A stretch of 34,555 bases of DNA, from contig CAJOPM010000122.1 in NCBI GenBank assembly GCA_905236225.1, forward strand, positions 1 to 34,555. Reading direction: 5' to 3'. Below, one piece after another: positions 8,266-16,513 of this stretch (within the stretch, counting starts at the first letter, position 1; the number at the start of each line of letters is the position of its first letter). Origin of the DNA: an uncultured Eubacterium sp. (GTDB lineage Bacteria; Bacillota; Clostridia; Lachnospirales; Lachnospiraceae). The translations under genes and the position numbers were made by a program. A model generated the notes under the pieces. It was given only the letters and a program-made list of their open reading frames with translations. It searched no databases and was not told the origin of the DNA.

Positions 8266-9021
8266 ATGTTAGCCATAGAAGGCATTTTGATAGCTGTTGG
8301 AGTTGTTCTTTTTATAGGTAGTTTTTTTGTTACAGAAAAACTTTCACCCAAAGAGCTTGAGACTTTAGCAGATTTAAGTGATGAGGAAATTAAGAAAATT
8401 GTAGAAAATGCGCTTATTAATGCCGAAGGTCAGGTAGATGAGAAAATAGATATTTTAGTAGAAGATTCTATGGAAAAGGTTGATGTTGCTTTAGATAAGA
8501 TTACCAATGAAAAGATTATGGCAGTTGATGAGTTTTCCAACACCGTAATTGAAAAGATTAATACAAATCACAGTGAGGTTATGTTTTTGTATAGCATGCT
8601 TAATGATAAGCACAGCGAACTAACCGATTTTGCAAATGATCTTCAAGAAAAATTATCTTTGATGAAGTCTCAAAAGCAAGAAATTGAGAAGATAAAATAC
8701 AGTGCACAGACAGCTGTTAAAACTGTACAGGCAATAGGAACAGGCGCACTTCAGACAAAAGAAGAAAAAGATGTTATCATTGATGAGTCGATTTTAGATA
8801 TTCAAGATGATGAGGAAATTTTTGAGTCAATAGATGACGAAACAAATATAGACGAGCAGTTTGAAAAAGAGTTGGATGAGGCTAATCATAATACTAAGAT
8901 ACTAGAGAGATTCAGGGCAGGACAGACACCGGTTCAAATAGCAAAGGAACTAGGAATTGGATTGGGAGAAGTTAAGCTCGTTATAGATTTGTTTGAAGGG
9001 GATAAGATAAGTGAAGTTTAA
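8266..9021 (+). CDS. Membrane-anchored coiled-coil protein, DUF6115-like
   Basis: The 251-residue product has one N-terminal transmembrane helix (about 4-22), then a long, highly charged helical region (about 27-165) predicted to be coiled coil, and an acidic linker. It ends with a compact ILERFRAGQTPVQIAKELG segment continuing to VKLVIDLFEG, which resembles a helix-turn-helix. This matches my memory of DUF6115 proteins, which occur at the end of Lachnospiraceae chemotaxis operons. ATG 8266 is preferred to an upstream TTG because AAGGAG lies 8 bases before it. The stop overlaps the next gene by 11 bases, implying translational coupling. Role unknown; a membrane-tethered structural or regulatory factor is an inference. 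Confidence 0.78.
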   Translation: MLAIEGILIAVGVVLFIGSFFVTEKLSPKELETLADLSDEEIKKIVENALINAEGQVDEKIDILVEDSMEKVDVALDKITNEKIMAVDEFSNTVIEKINTNHSEVMFLYSMLNDKHSELTDFANDLQEKLSLMKSQKQEIEKIKYSAQTAVKTVQAIGTGALQTKEEKDVIIDESILDIQDDEEIFESIDDETNIDEQFEKELDEANHNTKILERFRAGQTPVQIAKELGIGLGEVKLVIDLFEGDKISEV

Positions 9022-9562
9022 ATATTATCTTAGAGGTGTTGCTATTGGCGTAATTGTAACTGTTATTATAATGGCTATAGCATTTAATATTCATGAAGAT
9101 CAACTAACAGATGAAGAAGTAATACAAAGAGCACAAGAGCTCGGAATGCAGATGAGCGATGAAGGCGTTATAGCTGATAAAGAGACTGAAAGTGAAGGGG
9201 TATCATCTGATAATGAGGCGCAAAGCCAAGAAAGTGATACGCAGGATAGCTCAGACAATACTCAAGAAGAAACATCCGAAGAAGATGACGAAGATGCAGC
9301 ATCAAATAAGAGTAAGTCTACAAAAAATAGTGATAGTGATGATGAAGAGTCGAAAAAAACAATCACTGTAAAAATTACAAACGGAAACTCTTCTGATGAT
9401 ATTGCATTGCAGTTATATAGTGCCGGTGTTGTAGATGATGCATCTGATTTTAATGATTATCTTATAGAACATGGATATGATTCAAGTCTTAGAACAGGGA
9501 CTTTCACATTTGAATATGGTGCAAGTTATGCGCAAGTGGCCAAAGTCTTAATCAGGAAATAA
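9011..9562 (+). CDS. Membrane protein with lone MltG/YceG LysM-like domain
   Basis: The 183-residue product has an N-terminal transmembrane helix (about 7-24) and a long Ser/Asp/Glu linker (about 50-115). The C-terminal domain (about 118-183) has the sequence pattern of the LysM-like subdomain of MltG: an I-x-NGNSSDDIALQLYSAGVV core, then DFNDYLIEHGYDSSLRTGTF and SYAQVAKVL. MltG is the endolytic transglycosylase that ends glycan strands. Here its catalytic domain is absent, so the protein could bind peptidoglycan but should not cut it. The start is GTG 9011, inside the end of the previous gene. It is the last gene before a terminator (9612-9649). Confidence 0.75.
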   Translation: MKFKYYLRGVAIGVIVTVIIMAIAFNIHEDQLTDEEVIQRAQELGMQMSDEGVIADKETESEGVSSDNEAQSQESDTQDSSDNTQEETSEEDDEDAASNKSKSTKNSDSDDEESKKTITVKITNGNSSDDIALQLYSAGVVDDASDFNDYLIEHGYDSSLRTGTFTFEYGASYAQVAKVLIRK

Positions 9563-9600
9563 GAATAAAATTATTTTATCTAACACTGCAATTTTATTGC

Positions 9601-9629
9601 TTTACATAGTAAAAGATCTATGGTAGAAT
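9601..9629 (+). promoter_or_regulatory. Candidate rpsB promoter
   Basis: TTTACA (9601-9606), a 17-base spacer and TAGAAT (9624-9629) give a good sigma-A promoter. Transcription would start near 9636 and produce a leader of about 135 bases. The -10 lies in the loop of the terminator-like hairpin 9612-9646. Confidence 0.6.
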
Positions 9630-9649
9630 TTACGCCGTAGGTCTTTTTT
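9612..9649 (+). terminator. Intrinsic terminator of the motility operon
   Basis: A 12-bp stem (9612-9623 with 9635-9646, three G-T wobbles) encloses an 11-base loop and ends in TTTTTT (9644-9649). It lies 49 bases after the last motility gene and is the natural end of that transcript. Confidence 0.75.
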
Positions 9650-9770
9650 AGTGAAAGACTTGCATTTAAGAGAACTATTTACAAAACACATATGTGGATC
9701 ACCGGGTCGGTGCCATTTGGTTATCCGGAATTGAAACATATGGAAGAACAACCAAACGGAGGAAACAAAA
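9636..9770 (+). promoter_or_regulatory. Structured rpsB (S2) leader
   Basis: The untranslated leader can fold extensively. CATATG 9689-9694 pairs with CATATG 9737-9742. Inside, GGAT 9696-9699 pairs with ATCC 9723-9726 and holds a CACCG/CGGTG hairpin (9700-9712). In addition TTTGGTT 9716-9722 is complementary to AACCAAA 9750-9756, directly beside the ribosome site GGAGG (9758-9762). Ribosomal protein genes are often controlled by their own product through such leaders. That S2 binds here is an inference. Confidence 0.5.
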
Positions 9771-10499
9771 ATGAGCGTAATTTCTATGAAGCAGCTGTTA
9801 GAGGCAGGAGTCCATTTTGGACATCAGACAAGACGTTGGGATCCTAAGATGGCTCCTTATATTTACACAGAGAGAAATGGTATTTATATTATCGATTTGC
9901 AGAAGTCTGTTGTTAAGGTTGATGAGGCATACAAAGCTGTATTTGACATTGTAGCAGGCGGAGGTAAGATTCTCTTTGTAGGAACTAAGAAGCAGGCGCA
10001 GGATTCTATTAAAGCAGAGGCTGAGCGTTGCGGAATGTATTATGTAAATGAAAGATGGCTTGGAGGAATGCTTACAAACTTTAAGACCATACAGAGCCGT
10101 ATTAAGAGATTAAAAAATATTGAGCAGATGGAAGCTGACGGAACATTTGAAGTACTTCCCAAAAAAGAAGTAATTGCTCTTAAAAAAGAGCAGGAGAAGC
10201 TTGAAAGAAATCTTGGCGGTATCAAAGAAATGAAGAAAATTCCGGATGCTATATTTGTTGTAGATCCCAAGAAAGAAAGAATTTGTATACAGGAAGCACA
10301 TTCTCTTAACATACCACTTATCGGAATTGTTGATACAAACTGTAATCCTGAGGAGATTGACTATGTAATTCCGGGAAATGATGATGCTATTCGTGCCGTT
10401 AAGCTTATTGTCTCAACGATGGCTGATGCGGTAATAGAGGCAAACCAGGGAGCTGAAGGAACAACAGAAGAGCAGCAGCAGAGTGAAGAAGAAGCATAA
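9771..10499 (+). CDS. rpsB: 30S ribosomal protein S2
   Basis: S2 binds the back of the 30S subunit near the head-body junction and is needed for S1 or mRNA docking. The 242-residue product begins [20 protein letters not shown] and contains [32 protein letters not shown] and the late [15 protein letters not shown], all S2 hallmarks. The acidic Glu/Gln tail is common in clostridial S2. ATG 9771 is preceded by GGAGG at 8 bases. tsf follows 51 bases downstream, the standard bacterial pair. Confidence 0.98.
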   Translation: MSVISMKQLLEAGVHFGHQTRRWDPKMAPYIYTERNGIYIIDLQKSVVKVDEAYKAVFDIVAGGGKILFVGTKKQAQDSIKAEAERCGMYYVNERWLGGMLTNFKTIQSRIKRLKNIEQMEADGTFEVLPKKEVIALKKEQEKLERNLGGIKEMKKIPDAIFVVDPKKERICIQEAHSLNIPLIGIVDTNCNPEEIDYVIPGNDDAIRAVKLIVSTMADAVIEANQGAEGTTEEQQQSEEEA

Positions 10500-10550
10500 A
10501 AAATACTTTAGTTGATAATATATGCATATAATCAGGAGGAATGATAAGAT

Positions 10551-11486
10551 ATGGCTATTACAGCATCACAGGTTAAAGAGTTGCGCGAGATGACAGGCGC
10601 AGGAATGATGGATTGTAAGAAGGCACTCACCGAAACTGACGGTGATATGGATGCCGCTGTAGAATATTTGAGAAAGAACGGACAGGCAAAGGCTGAGAAG
10701 AAAGCCGGAAGAATTGCAGCTGAAGGTCTTTGTGCAATTGCAGTAGATTCAGATCAGGTTGCAGCTGTAGTTGAAGTTAATTCAGAGACAGACTTTGTAG
10801 CAAAAAATGAAAAATTTCAAACCTATGTTAGTGCAGTAGCAAAACAGGCTTTAGCATCTGACGCTAAGGATTTAGATGCATTTATGCAGGAAAAATGGAA
10901 CGAGGATACTTCTAAGAGCGTTCAGGAAGCTTTAGTGGAAAAAGTCGCAACAATCGGAGAGAATCTTACAATTAGAAGATTTGAGAAGGTTACGGCTTCA
11001 AATGGCTGCGTTGTGTCATATGTTCATGGTGGCGGAAGAATCGGTGTTATTGTCGAAGCTGAATGCGGCAATGTTAATGATACAGTTAAAGAGGCACTTA
11101 CCAATGTAGCTATGCAGATTGCTGCTCTTAATCCAAAATTTGTTGACAGAAGCGAAGTTAGCAAAGAGTATCTTGACCATGAAGAAGAAATCCTTATGGC
11201 TCAGATTCAGAATGATCCTAAGGAGTCACAGAAACCTGAAAAGGTTATTCAGGGAATTATCAAGGGTAGAATTAATAAAGAGCTTAAAGAAATTTGCCTT
11301 GTAGATCAGGTTTATGTTAAGGCCGAAGATGGAAAGCAGACAGTTGGCAAGTATCTTGAACAGGTATCTAAAGAAGCCGGTACAGATGTTAAGGTTGCTC
11401 GTTTCGTTCGTTTTGAAACAGGCGAAGGAATTGAGAAGAAAGAGGAAGATTTTGCAGCTGAGGTTGCAGCTCAGATGAACCAGTAA
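10551..11486 (+). CDS. tsf: Translation elongation factor Ts
   Basis: EF-Ts is the nucleotide-exchange factor that releases GDP from EF-Tu. The 311-residue product begins with the N-terminal UBA-like domain MAITASQVKELREMTGAGMM and DCKKALTE. It contains the exchange motif ETDFVAKNEKF (TDFV) near residue 80 and two dimerisation-type subdomains, and it ends with the VARFVRFETGEGIEKK segment. The length is normal. GGAGG precedes ATG 10551. A strong terminator follows, so rpsB-tsf is a closed two-gene unit. Confidence 0.98.
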   Translation: MAITASQVKELREMTGAGMMDCKKALTETDGDMDAAVEYLRKNGQAKAEKKAGRIAAEGLCAIAVDSDQVAAVVEVNSETDFVAKNEKFQTYVSAVAKQALASDAKDLDAFMQEKWNEDTSKSVQEALVEKVATIGENLTIRRFEKVTASNGCVVSYVHGGGRIGVIVEAECGNVNDTVKEALTNVAMQIAALNPKFVDRSEVSKEYLDHEEEILMAQIQNDPKESQKPEKVIQGIIKGRINKELKEICLVDQVYVKAEDGKQTVGKYLEQVSKEAGTDVKVARFVRFETGEGIEKKEEDFAAEVAAQMNQ

Positions 11487-11512
11487 AAACAATACAATGA
11501 ATTTATAAAGAT

Positions 11513-11556
11513 AAAAACCCCGAAAATGCGACTTTTCGCAGATTCGGGGTTTTTAT
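11513..11556 (+). terminator. Intrinsic terminator after tsf
   Basis: AAAAACCCCGAA (11513-11524) pairs with TTCGGGGTTTTT (11543-11554). An inner TGCGA/TCGCA stem extends the helix. The T-run makes this a strong terminator. The A-run on the other side would also let it work in the reverse direction. Confidence 0.93.
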
Positions 11557-11584
11557 CTTGTTTAGGTTGCTGGTTGTTTTTTCC

Positions 11585-11613
11585 TTGAACTAAGGACTTA
11601 AGAGTTTTATAAT
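11585..11613 (+). promoter_or_regulatory. Sigma-A promoter of the EAL-domain gene
   Basis: TTGAAC (11585-11590), a 17-base spacer and a perfect TATAAT (11608-11613) lie between the tsf terminator and ATG 11653. The predicted start near 11620 leaves a short leader with GGGAG as ribosome site. Confidence 0.78.
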
Positions 11614-11652
11614 AATTTATGAGACTGTAGAGGTTTTAATGGGAGAATATGT

Positions 11653-13803
11653 ATGGCCTTTGGAAATGTTGTTTTAATTGTAGATGATCAGAATATTAAT
11701 CGAGTTATTTTGAAGAATCTCTTAGAAAATGATTATGAGCTTCTTTTTGCAGAAAATGGACAGATTGCTATGCAACAACTAGAAGATCACTACGAAGATA
11801 TTGCGGTTGTTGTACTTGATATAGTTATGCCGGTAATGGATGGCTATGAAGTTCTTAAAGCTATGAAGGCTGATGATAATTATAGCAAGATACCGGTTGT
11901 AGTCATTACAATTATGGATAATTATTCATCAGAACTAAAAGCTGTTGAGCTTGGGGCTGTTGACTTTATATCAAGGCCATATGAACCTGAAATAGTAAGG
12001 CTTAGGATTAAGAATACAATTCAACTTAGATATATGTCAAATATGATGGATATTGTTACTAAGGACAGCCTTACAAATGTATATAATAAAGAAACATTTT
12101 ATGAGATGGTAAAAGAACGCATATCTGAAAAAGAAGATGGCGTAGAATATGACATTTTATCCGTAGATATTGAAAATTTCAAACTTATTAATGAAGTTTA
12201 TGGCAATCCGGAAGGCGATAAGATACTAAAATATATGTCAAGAGTTCTTCTTGGCAAGGAAAAAGAAATAGGCGGTATATGTGGACGCATTTCAGCAGAC
12301 CATTTTGTTATGCTGCATCCTCTTAAGGGTGATAATTTAAAAAATGCCAAGAATTTTGAGACTGATTTTGCGGATGATTTTTATCAGTGCATGGTTTCAT
12401 ACCCGATTGGTATAATGGTCAGCCCAAAAATGGGAGCTATTCGTATAGAAAATACAGATGAAGAAATATCCGGTTTGTGTGATAGAGCATATTTAGCTGC
12501 AAACGAGATTAAAGGAATATATAATAAGCATATTTCGTTTTACAATAATACTGTAAGAGACAAAATGTTGTTAGAACAGCAAATAGCCGGTGAAATGAGA
12601 AATGCTCTAAACGATGGAGAGTTTACTATATATTTCCAACCAAAGATAGATATAACAACAGGAAACCATGTTGGTGCAGAAACGCTTGTCAGATGGGAGC
12701 ATCCTAAAAAGGGGTTGCTTTCGCCTATGAATTTCGTTCCTTTGTTCGAAAAGAATGGATTTATTACCGAGATGGATAATTATATCTGGAATGAGGCAAG
12801 CAGCTTCATAGCAAGGCGCAAGGCTGAGGGTAAGCCCTACGTGCCATTATCGGTAAATGTATCCAGAAGAGATATATATAACGAAAAGCTTCCTCAGATT
12901 TTAACAGATATAGTCAGTAAACATGGAATTTTACCAAAAGACTTACATTTAGAGATAACCGAAACTGCTTATACTGAAAAGCCTGAACAGATAATAAGTG
13001 TTGTTGAGAAATTAAAAAGCTCCGGATTTGTTATAGAAATGGATGATTTCGGTTCGGGATATTCTTCGCTTAATATGCTGTCTGATTTACCGGTTGATGT
13101 TTTAAAACTTGATATGAAATTCCTTCAAAACGAAAGATTAAGAAAAAAGCAAACAGGAAGTATATTGAATTTTATTATTTCTCTTGCAAGGTGGATGAAT
13201 CTGGAAGTAGTTGCGGAAGGTGTAGAAACCAGAGAGCAACTTGACTTGCTTAGATCATTGGAATGTGATCAGGCTCAAGGATATTATTTTGCTAAGCCTA
13301 TGCCTGAAGAGGAATATATTAAGCTGCTTGAAAAAGAAGGGCCGACATTTAATCTCGGAGATGAGATTGATAAAGATATGCCGGTTAAAATCGAAGGATT
13401 AGTCGGTGGCGAGACTATGCTTGTAGTAGATGATATGAGCATAAACAGAAATATTGTAAGAAAAATCTTTAACGATTCATTTAAGATAGCAGAGGCGGAA
13501 AATGGCAAGTTAGCTCTAGAGTATTTGCGTAATCATCCCGGAGAAATCAGCATTATTTTGCTTGATCTTATTATGCCTGAGATGGATGGATATATATTCC
13601 TGAAAAATATAAAAAAGGATCCCAATCTTAAGGATATACCTATTATTGTGGCCTCTCAAAGAGGTGAAATGAATGAAAAACGTGTGCTAAAACTTGGAGC
13701 GGATGATTATTTGGAAAGACCGTTTTACGCTTCGGTAGTTAGGAAAAGAGTCAGTAATGTGATGGCAAAGAAGTATTTTGAGAACCTTATAGACAAAAAA
13801 TGA
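11653..13803 (+). CDS. REC-GGDEF(degenerate)-EAL-REC c-di-GMP phosphodiesterase
   Basis: The 716-residue cytoplasmic protein has four domains. REC1 is about 1-125, with phospho-acceptor D56. A GGDEF domain (about 130-310) has its active-site motif reading SADHF at 214-218, so it should not make c-di-GMP. The EAL domain is about 320-565. REC2 is about 590-712, with phospho-acceptor D638. The EAL core is largely intact: E343 in AETLVRW, NVSRRD, EITET, MDDFGSGYSSL, VLKLD, VAEGVET and QGYYFAKPM, although EAL itself reads ETL. It is therefore probably an active c-di-GMP phosphodiesterase gated by two receivers and perhaps by GTP binding to the dead GGDEF domain. It is a single-gene unit with its own promoter. 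Its place downstream of a PilZ-containing motility operon suggests control of swimming. Confidence 0.93.
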   Translation: MAFGNVVLIVDDQNINRVILKNLLENDYELLFAENGQIAMQQLEDHYEDIAVVVLDIVMPVMDGYEVLKAMKADDNYSKIPVVVITIMDNYSSELKAVELGAVDFISRPYEPEIVRLRIKNTIQLRYMSNMMDIVTKDSLTNVYNKETFYEMVKERISEKEDGVEYDILSVDIENFKLINEVYGNPEGDKILKYMSRVLLGKEKEIGGICGRISADHFVMLHPLKGDNLKNAKNFETDFADDFYQCMVSYPIGIMVSPKMGAIRIENTDEEISGLCDRAYLAANEIKGIYNKHISFYNNTVRDKMLLEQQIAGEMRNALNDGEFTIYFQPKIDITTGNHVGAETLVRWEHPKKGLLSPMNFVPLFEKNGFITEMDNYIWNEASSFIARRKAEGKPYVPLSVNVSRRDIYNEKLPQILTDIVSKHGILPKDLHLEITETAYTEKPEQIISVVEKLKSSGFVIEMDDFGSGYSSLNMLSDLPVDVLKLDMKFLQNERLRKKQTGSILNFIISLARWMNLEVVAEGVETREQLDLLRSLECDQAQGYYFAKPMPEEEYIKLLEKEGPTFNLGDEIDKDMPVKIEGLVGGETMLVVDDMSINRNIVRKIFNDSFKIAEAENGKLALEYLRNHPGEISIILLDLIMPEMDGYIFLKNIKKDPNLKDIPIIVASQRGEMNEKRVLKLGADDYLERPFYASVVRKRVSNVMAKKYFENLIDKK

Positions 13804-13841
13804 TTTTTCGTTATATTTTTGTATGTATTTTCTATAAAGTG

Positions 13842-13850
13842 TGGTACAAT
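13842..13850 (+). promoter_or_regulatory. Extended -10 promoter of the deacetylase gene
   Basis: TGGTACAAT (TG at 13842-13843, TACAAT 13845-13850) is an extended -10. No good -35 is present at the right distance. ATG 13882 follows about 25 bases after the predicted start site. Confidence 0.5.
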
Positions 13851-13881
13851 TAGTTGTCAAAATTTTATATGGAGGAGTTTT

Positions 13882-14820
13882 ATGGGAAATCTTGACCCAT
13901 CTTCCAACTTAAAGGAGAACTATAGGCGCCACAAGAGAGTACAGCGTTTAAAGAATACCATACTTCTTATCGCTTTTATTTGGATAATAGTTTCTATTAT
14001 TTCCATTATTGGCTTAGCTGTTTATGTTAGAACATTAAAGGTACGCCTTACCAAATTAGAGGAAAATACCACAGTTTTAGAACAGCTTATTACAGGTGAA
14101 GAGACCACAATCTCGACGGATAGTAATTCGAAGGACGATAATTCTTCCAGCGTAAGTACTGGTATGCAAGAAGATGATGAGGTTGATCAGATGAAGGTCT
14201 ATCTTACATTTGATGATGGACCTAGCGATAATACTTCGCAGATTCTTGATATTCTTGATGAATACGGTGTAAAGGCGACGTTTTTTGTAATTGGAAAAGA
14301 AGATAGTGAGTCTAAGGCATTATATAAAAGAATTGTAGATGAGGGGCATACAATAGGTATGCATTCGTATTCGCATGATTACAGTAGTATATACTCATCT
14401 TTAAAAGCATTTAAGAAAGACTTTAAGAAAATAAAGAATTGCATATATGAAGCAACAGGAGTAAATCCGGTTTATTATAGATTTCCCGGAGGAAGCTCGA
14501 ATCAAGTAAGCAATGTTTCTATGTATAAATTTATTTCGTATCTTAACTCGCAAGATATTACATACTTTGATTGGAATGTTTCTAGCGGCGATGCTACAAG
14601 TGAGGCATATTCTACGGAAGATCTAATCTCAGCTGTTATGGGAGATGTTGTTAACTACAATTCGTCAGTTGTTTTGCTTCATGATACTGAAGCAAAGGAT
14701 ACTACAGTAGATGCGCTTTCTTCTCTAATTGAAGAACTTCAAGCTTCAGGAGCACAGATATTGCCGATTGATGAAGATACGGAACTAGTACAGCATATTT
14801 ATTACAAAAGTATAGAATAA
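13882..14820 (+). CDS. Membrane-anchored polysaccharide (peptidoglycan) deacetylase
   Basis: NodB-fold deacetylases remove acetyl groups from sugars; those of this layout usually act on peptidoglycan GlcNAc and give lysozyme resistance. The 312-residue product has a cytoplasmic basic N-terminus, one transmembrane helix (about 30-53), a short coiled segment and a Ser/Thr/Asp linker. The catalytic domain (about 105-305) shows TFDDGPSDN (D111, D112), the metal-binding HSYSH (H161, H165), RFPGG, FDWNVSSGD and LLHDT. All five NodB motifs are recognisable. I start at ATG 13882, behind GGAGG; the frame is open to 13819 without a ribosome site. It is followed 23 bases later by a bactofilin gene. The exact substrate is inferred. 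Confidence 0.92.
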   Translation: MGNLDPSSNLKENYRRHKRVQRLKNTILLIAFIWIIVSIISIIGLAVYVRTLKVRLTKLEENTTVLEQLITGEETTISTDSNSKDDNSSSVSTGMQEDDEVDQMKVYLTFDDGPSDNTSQILDILDEYGVKATFFVIGKEDSESKALYKRIVDEGHTIGMHSYSHDYSSIYSSLKAFKKDFKKIKNCIYEATGVNPVYYRFPGGSSNQVSNVSMYKFISYLNSQDITYFDWNVSSGDATSEAYSTEDLISAVMGDVVNYNSSVVLLHDTEAKDTTVDALSSLIEELQASGAQILPIDEDTELVQHIYYKSIE

Positions 14821-14843
14821 TTATATTTTAGGAGGATAGACGG

Positions 14844-15806
14844 ATGAGTTTTTTTAAAGATTTCAAAGAAGACCTCGATCAGGCCACAAAGGAAATCTTA
14901 TCCGGTGAGGATGATGAATTTGCAGGTTCAGTTGATGCGAATGTTGATGATGGGAGCCTTGAGAGCGATATAGACGCACAGTCTGAGCTGGCAAAACTCG
15001 ATGGATTCTTAGAGGAAGTTGATGAAGAAGCAATAAACGAAGAATCTAAACCTTTTGCAGTGGATGAAGATGATAAGTCATTTGTAATGCAAGATGATTC
15101 TGAAAAAGATGAACAGATTGCAGAAGAAATAAGTGAGGAATTGCCTGAAGATACATTAGATAATACTAATGATGATCAGTTTAATGAAGAAAATAACATG
15201 GAGGAAAATGTAATGGACACAATGGACAACGGAGAAATCAAAGAAGAATTTGCACAGGAGGTTACTGAAGAAATAAACACTGATAGTCTTGATAATAATG
15301 ATTCAGTAACTGAAGTTGATACCGTGGGAGTAACAGAAGAAGATGATGAAATCTCTGATGAAGAAGCTATTATTACTCAGGGTATGACGATTACCGGTGA
15401 TGTTGAAACTGCAGGATCAATTGAAATTCGCGGTAATGTTAAAGGTAATGTTAAGTGCCGTGGAAAGCTTGTAGTTACCGGAAATATCGCCGGCAATACA
15501 AACTCTTCAGAGTTCTTTGCTGATTCAGCAAGAATTAACGGAGAAATTGAAAGCACCGGAACCGTTAAGGTTGGTCTTGGCTCTGTTATTGTTGGAAATA
15601 TTAATGCAACATCAGCAGTTGTTGCCGGTGCAATAAAAGGTGATATAGACGTTAAAGGCCCCGTTGTTGTTGATACATCAGCTGTAATTGTTGGTAATAT
15701 TAAATCACGTTCAGTTCAGATTAATAATGGCGCTGTTATTGAAGGATTCTGCTCGCAGGCTTATTCAGACGTTGATGTAACTGAAATTTTCCAAGAGGCT
15801 GAATAA
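14844..15806 (+). CDS. Bactofilin (polymer-forming cytoskeletal protein)
   Basis: Bactofilins polymerise into filaments that scaffold wall-modifying enzymes or polar structures. The 320-residue product has an unusually long, very acidic N-terminal arm (about 1-175, mostly Glu/Asp/Asn). A beta-helix domain (about 178-310) is made of short repeats such as GMTITGDVETAGSIEIRG, GKLVVTGNIAG, GTVKVGLGSVIVG and GPVVVDTSAVIVGNI. The helical core is typical, while the arm is longer than in short bactofilins such as BacM. AGGAGG precedes ATG 14844. The deacetylase gene lies upstream and pyrH starts 1 base after its stop, which suggests tight coupling. No M23 peptidase is adjacent. Confidence 0.9.
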   Translation: MSFFKDFKEDLDQATKEILSGEDDEFAGSVDANVDDGSLESDIDAQSELAKLDGFLEEVDEEAINEESKPFAVDEDDKSFVMQDDSEKDEQIAEEISEELPEDTLDNTNDDQFNEENNMEENVMDTMDNGEIKEEFAQEVTEEINTDSLDNNDSVTEVDTVGVTEEDDEISDEEAIITQGMTITGDVETAGSIEIRGNVKGNVKCRGKLVVTGNIAGNTNSSEFFADSARINGEIESTGTVKVGLGSVIVGNINATSAVVAGAIKGDIDVKGPVVVDTSAVIVGNIKSRSVQINNGAVIEGFCSQAYSDVDVTEIFQEAE

Positions 15807-15807
15807 T

Positions 15808-16503
15808 ATGAAGAGAGTACTGCTTAAACTTAGCGGAGAAGCTCTTGCCGGAGATAACAAGAGTGGATTTGATGAAGAAACGGTGCGCCGTGTTGCAAAA
15901 CAGGTGAAAAGCATTGTATCATCCGGTGTTGAAGTTGCTATTGTAATTGGCGGCGGTAATTTTTGGCGAGGCAGACAAAGTAATGCAATTGACAGGACAA
16001 AGGCAGATCAAATTGGTATGCTTGCCACTGTTATGAATTGTATTTACACCTCAGAGGTCTTTAGATCAGAAGGCTTAAAGACAGAGATTATGACACCGTT
16101 TGTTTGTGGCGCTTTTACAAAGCTTTTTTCTAAGGATGAGACAAATGCAGCATTTAGCGAGGGTAAAGTAGTATTCTTTGCCGGTGGTACCGGTCATCCG
16201 TATTTTTCTACTGATACAGCAACTATTCTTAGGGCTGTTGAGATAGAAGCTGATGCTATATTACTTGCAAAGGCAGTGGATGGTGTATATGACAGTGATC
16301 CTAAGACAAACAGGGATGCTAAGCGATATGATGAAGTTACAATTCAAGAAGTAATTGACAAAAAGCTTGCTGTTGTTGATTTGACTGCTTCTATTATGTC
16401 AATGGAGAACAAGATGCCGATGTATGTTTTTGCATTACAGGAAGAGAATAGTATTATCAAAGCGATAAGCGGCAGTTTTAATGGGACATATGTTAGTGTC
16501 TAA
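15808..16503 (+). CDS. pyrH: UMP kinase PyrH
   Basis: PyrH phosphorylates UMP to UDP in pyrimidine nucleotide synthesis; it is a hexamer activated by GTP in most bacteria. The 231-residue product has the amino-acid-kinase fold motifs KLSGEALAG (start), [27 protein letters not shown] and [13 protein letters not shown]. It matches the family length. The ATG follows the bactofilin stop by one base, with the ribosome site inside that gene's end (AAGAGG). frr follows 10 bases later, the usual Firmicutes pair. Confidence 0.97.
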   Translation: MKRVLLKLSGEALAGDNKSGFDEETVRRVAKQVKSIVSSGVEVAIVIGGGNFWRGRQSNAIDRTKADQIGMLATVMNCIYTSEVFRSEGLKTEIMTPFVCGAFTKLFSKDETNAAFSEGKVVFFAGGTGHPYFSTDTATILRAVEIEADAILLAKAVDGVYDSDPKTNRDAKRYDEVTIQEVIDKKLAVVDLTASIMSMENKMPMYVFALQEENSIIKAISGSFNGTYVSV

Positions 16504-16513
16504 GGGAGGAAAG

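Noticed and set aside
11653-13803. The EAL gene as an active diguanylate cyclase
   Set aside because: The GGDEF signature reads SADHF, which lacks the glycines and acidic residue required for catalysis.
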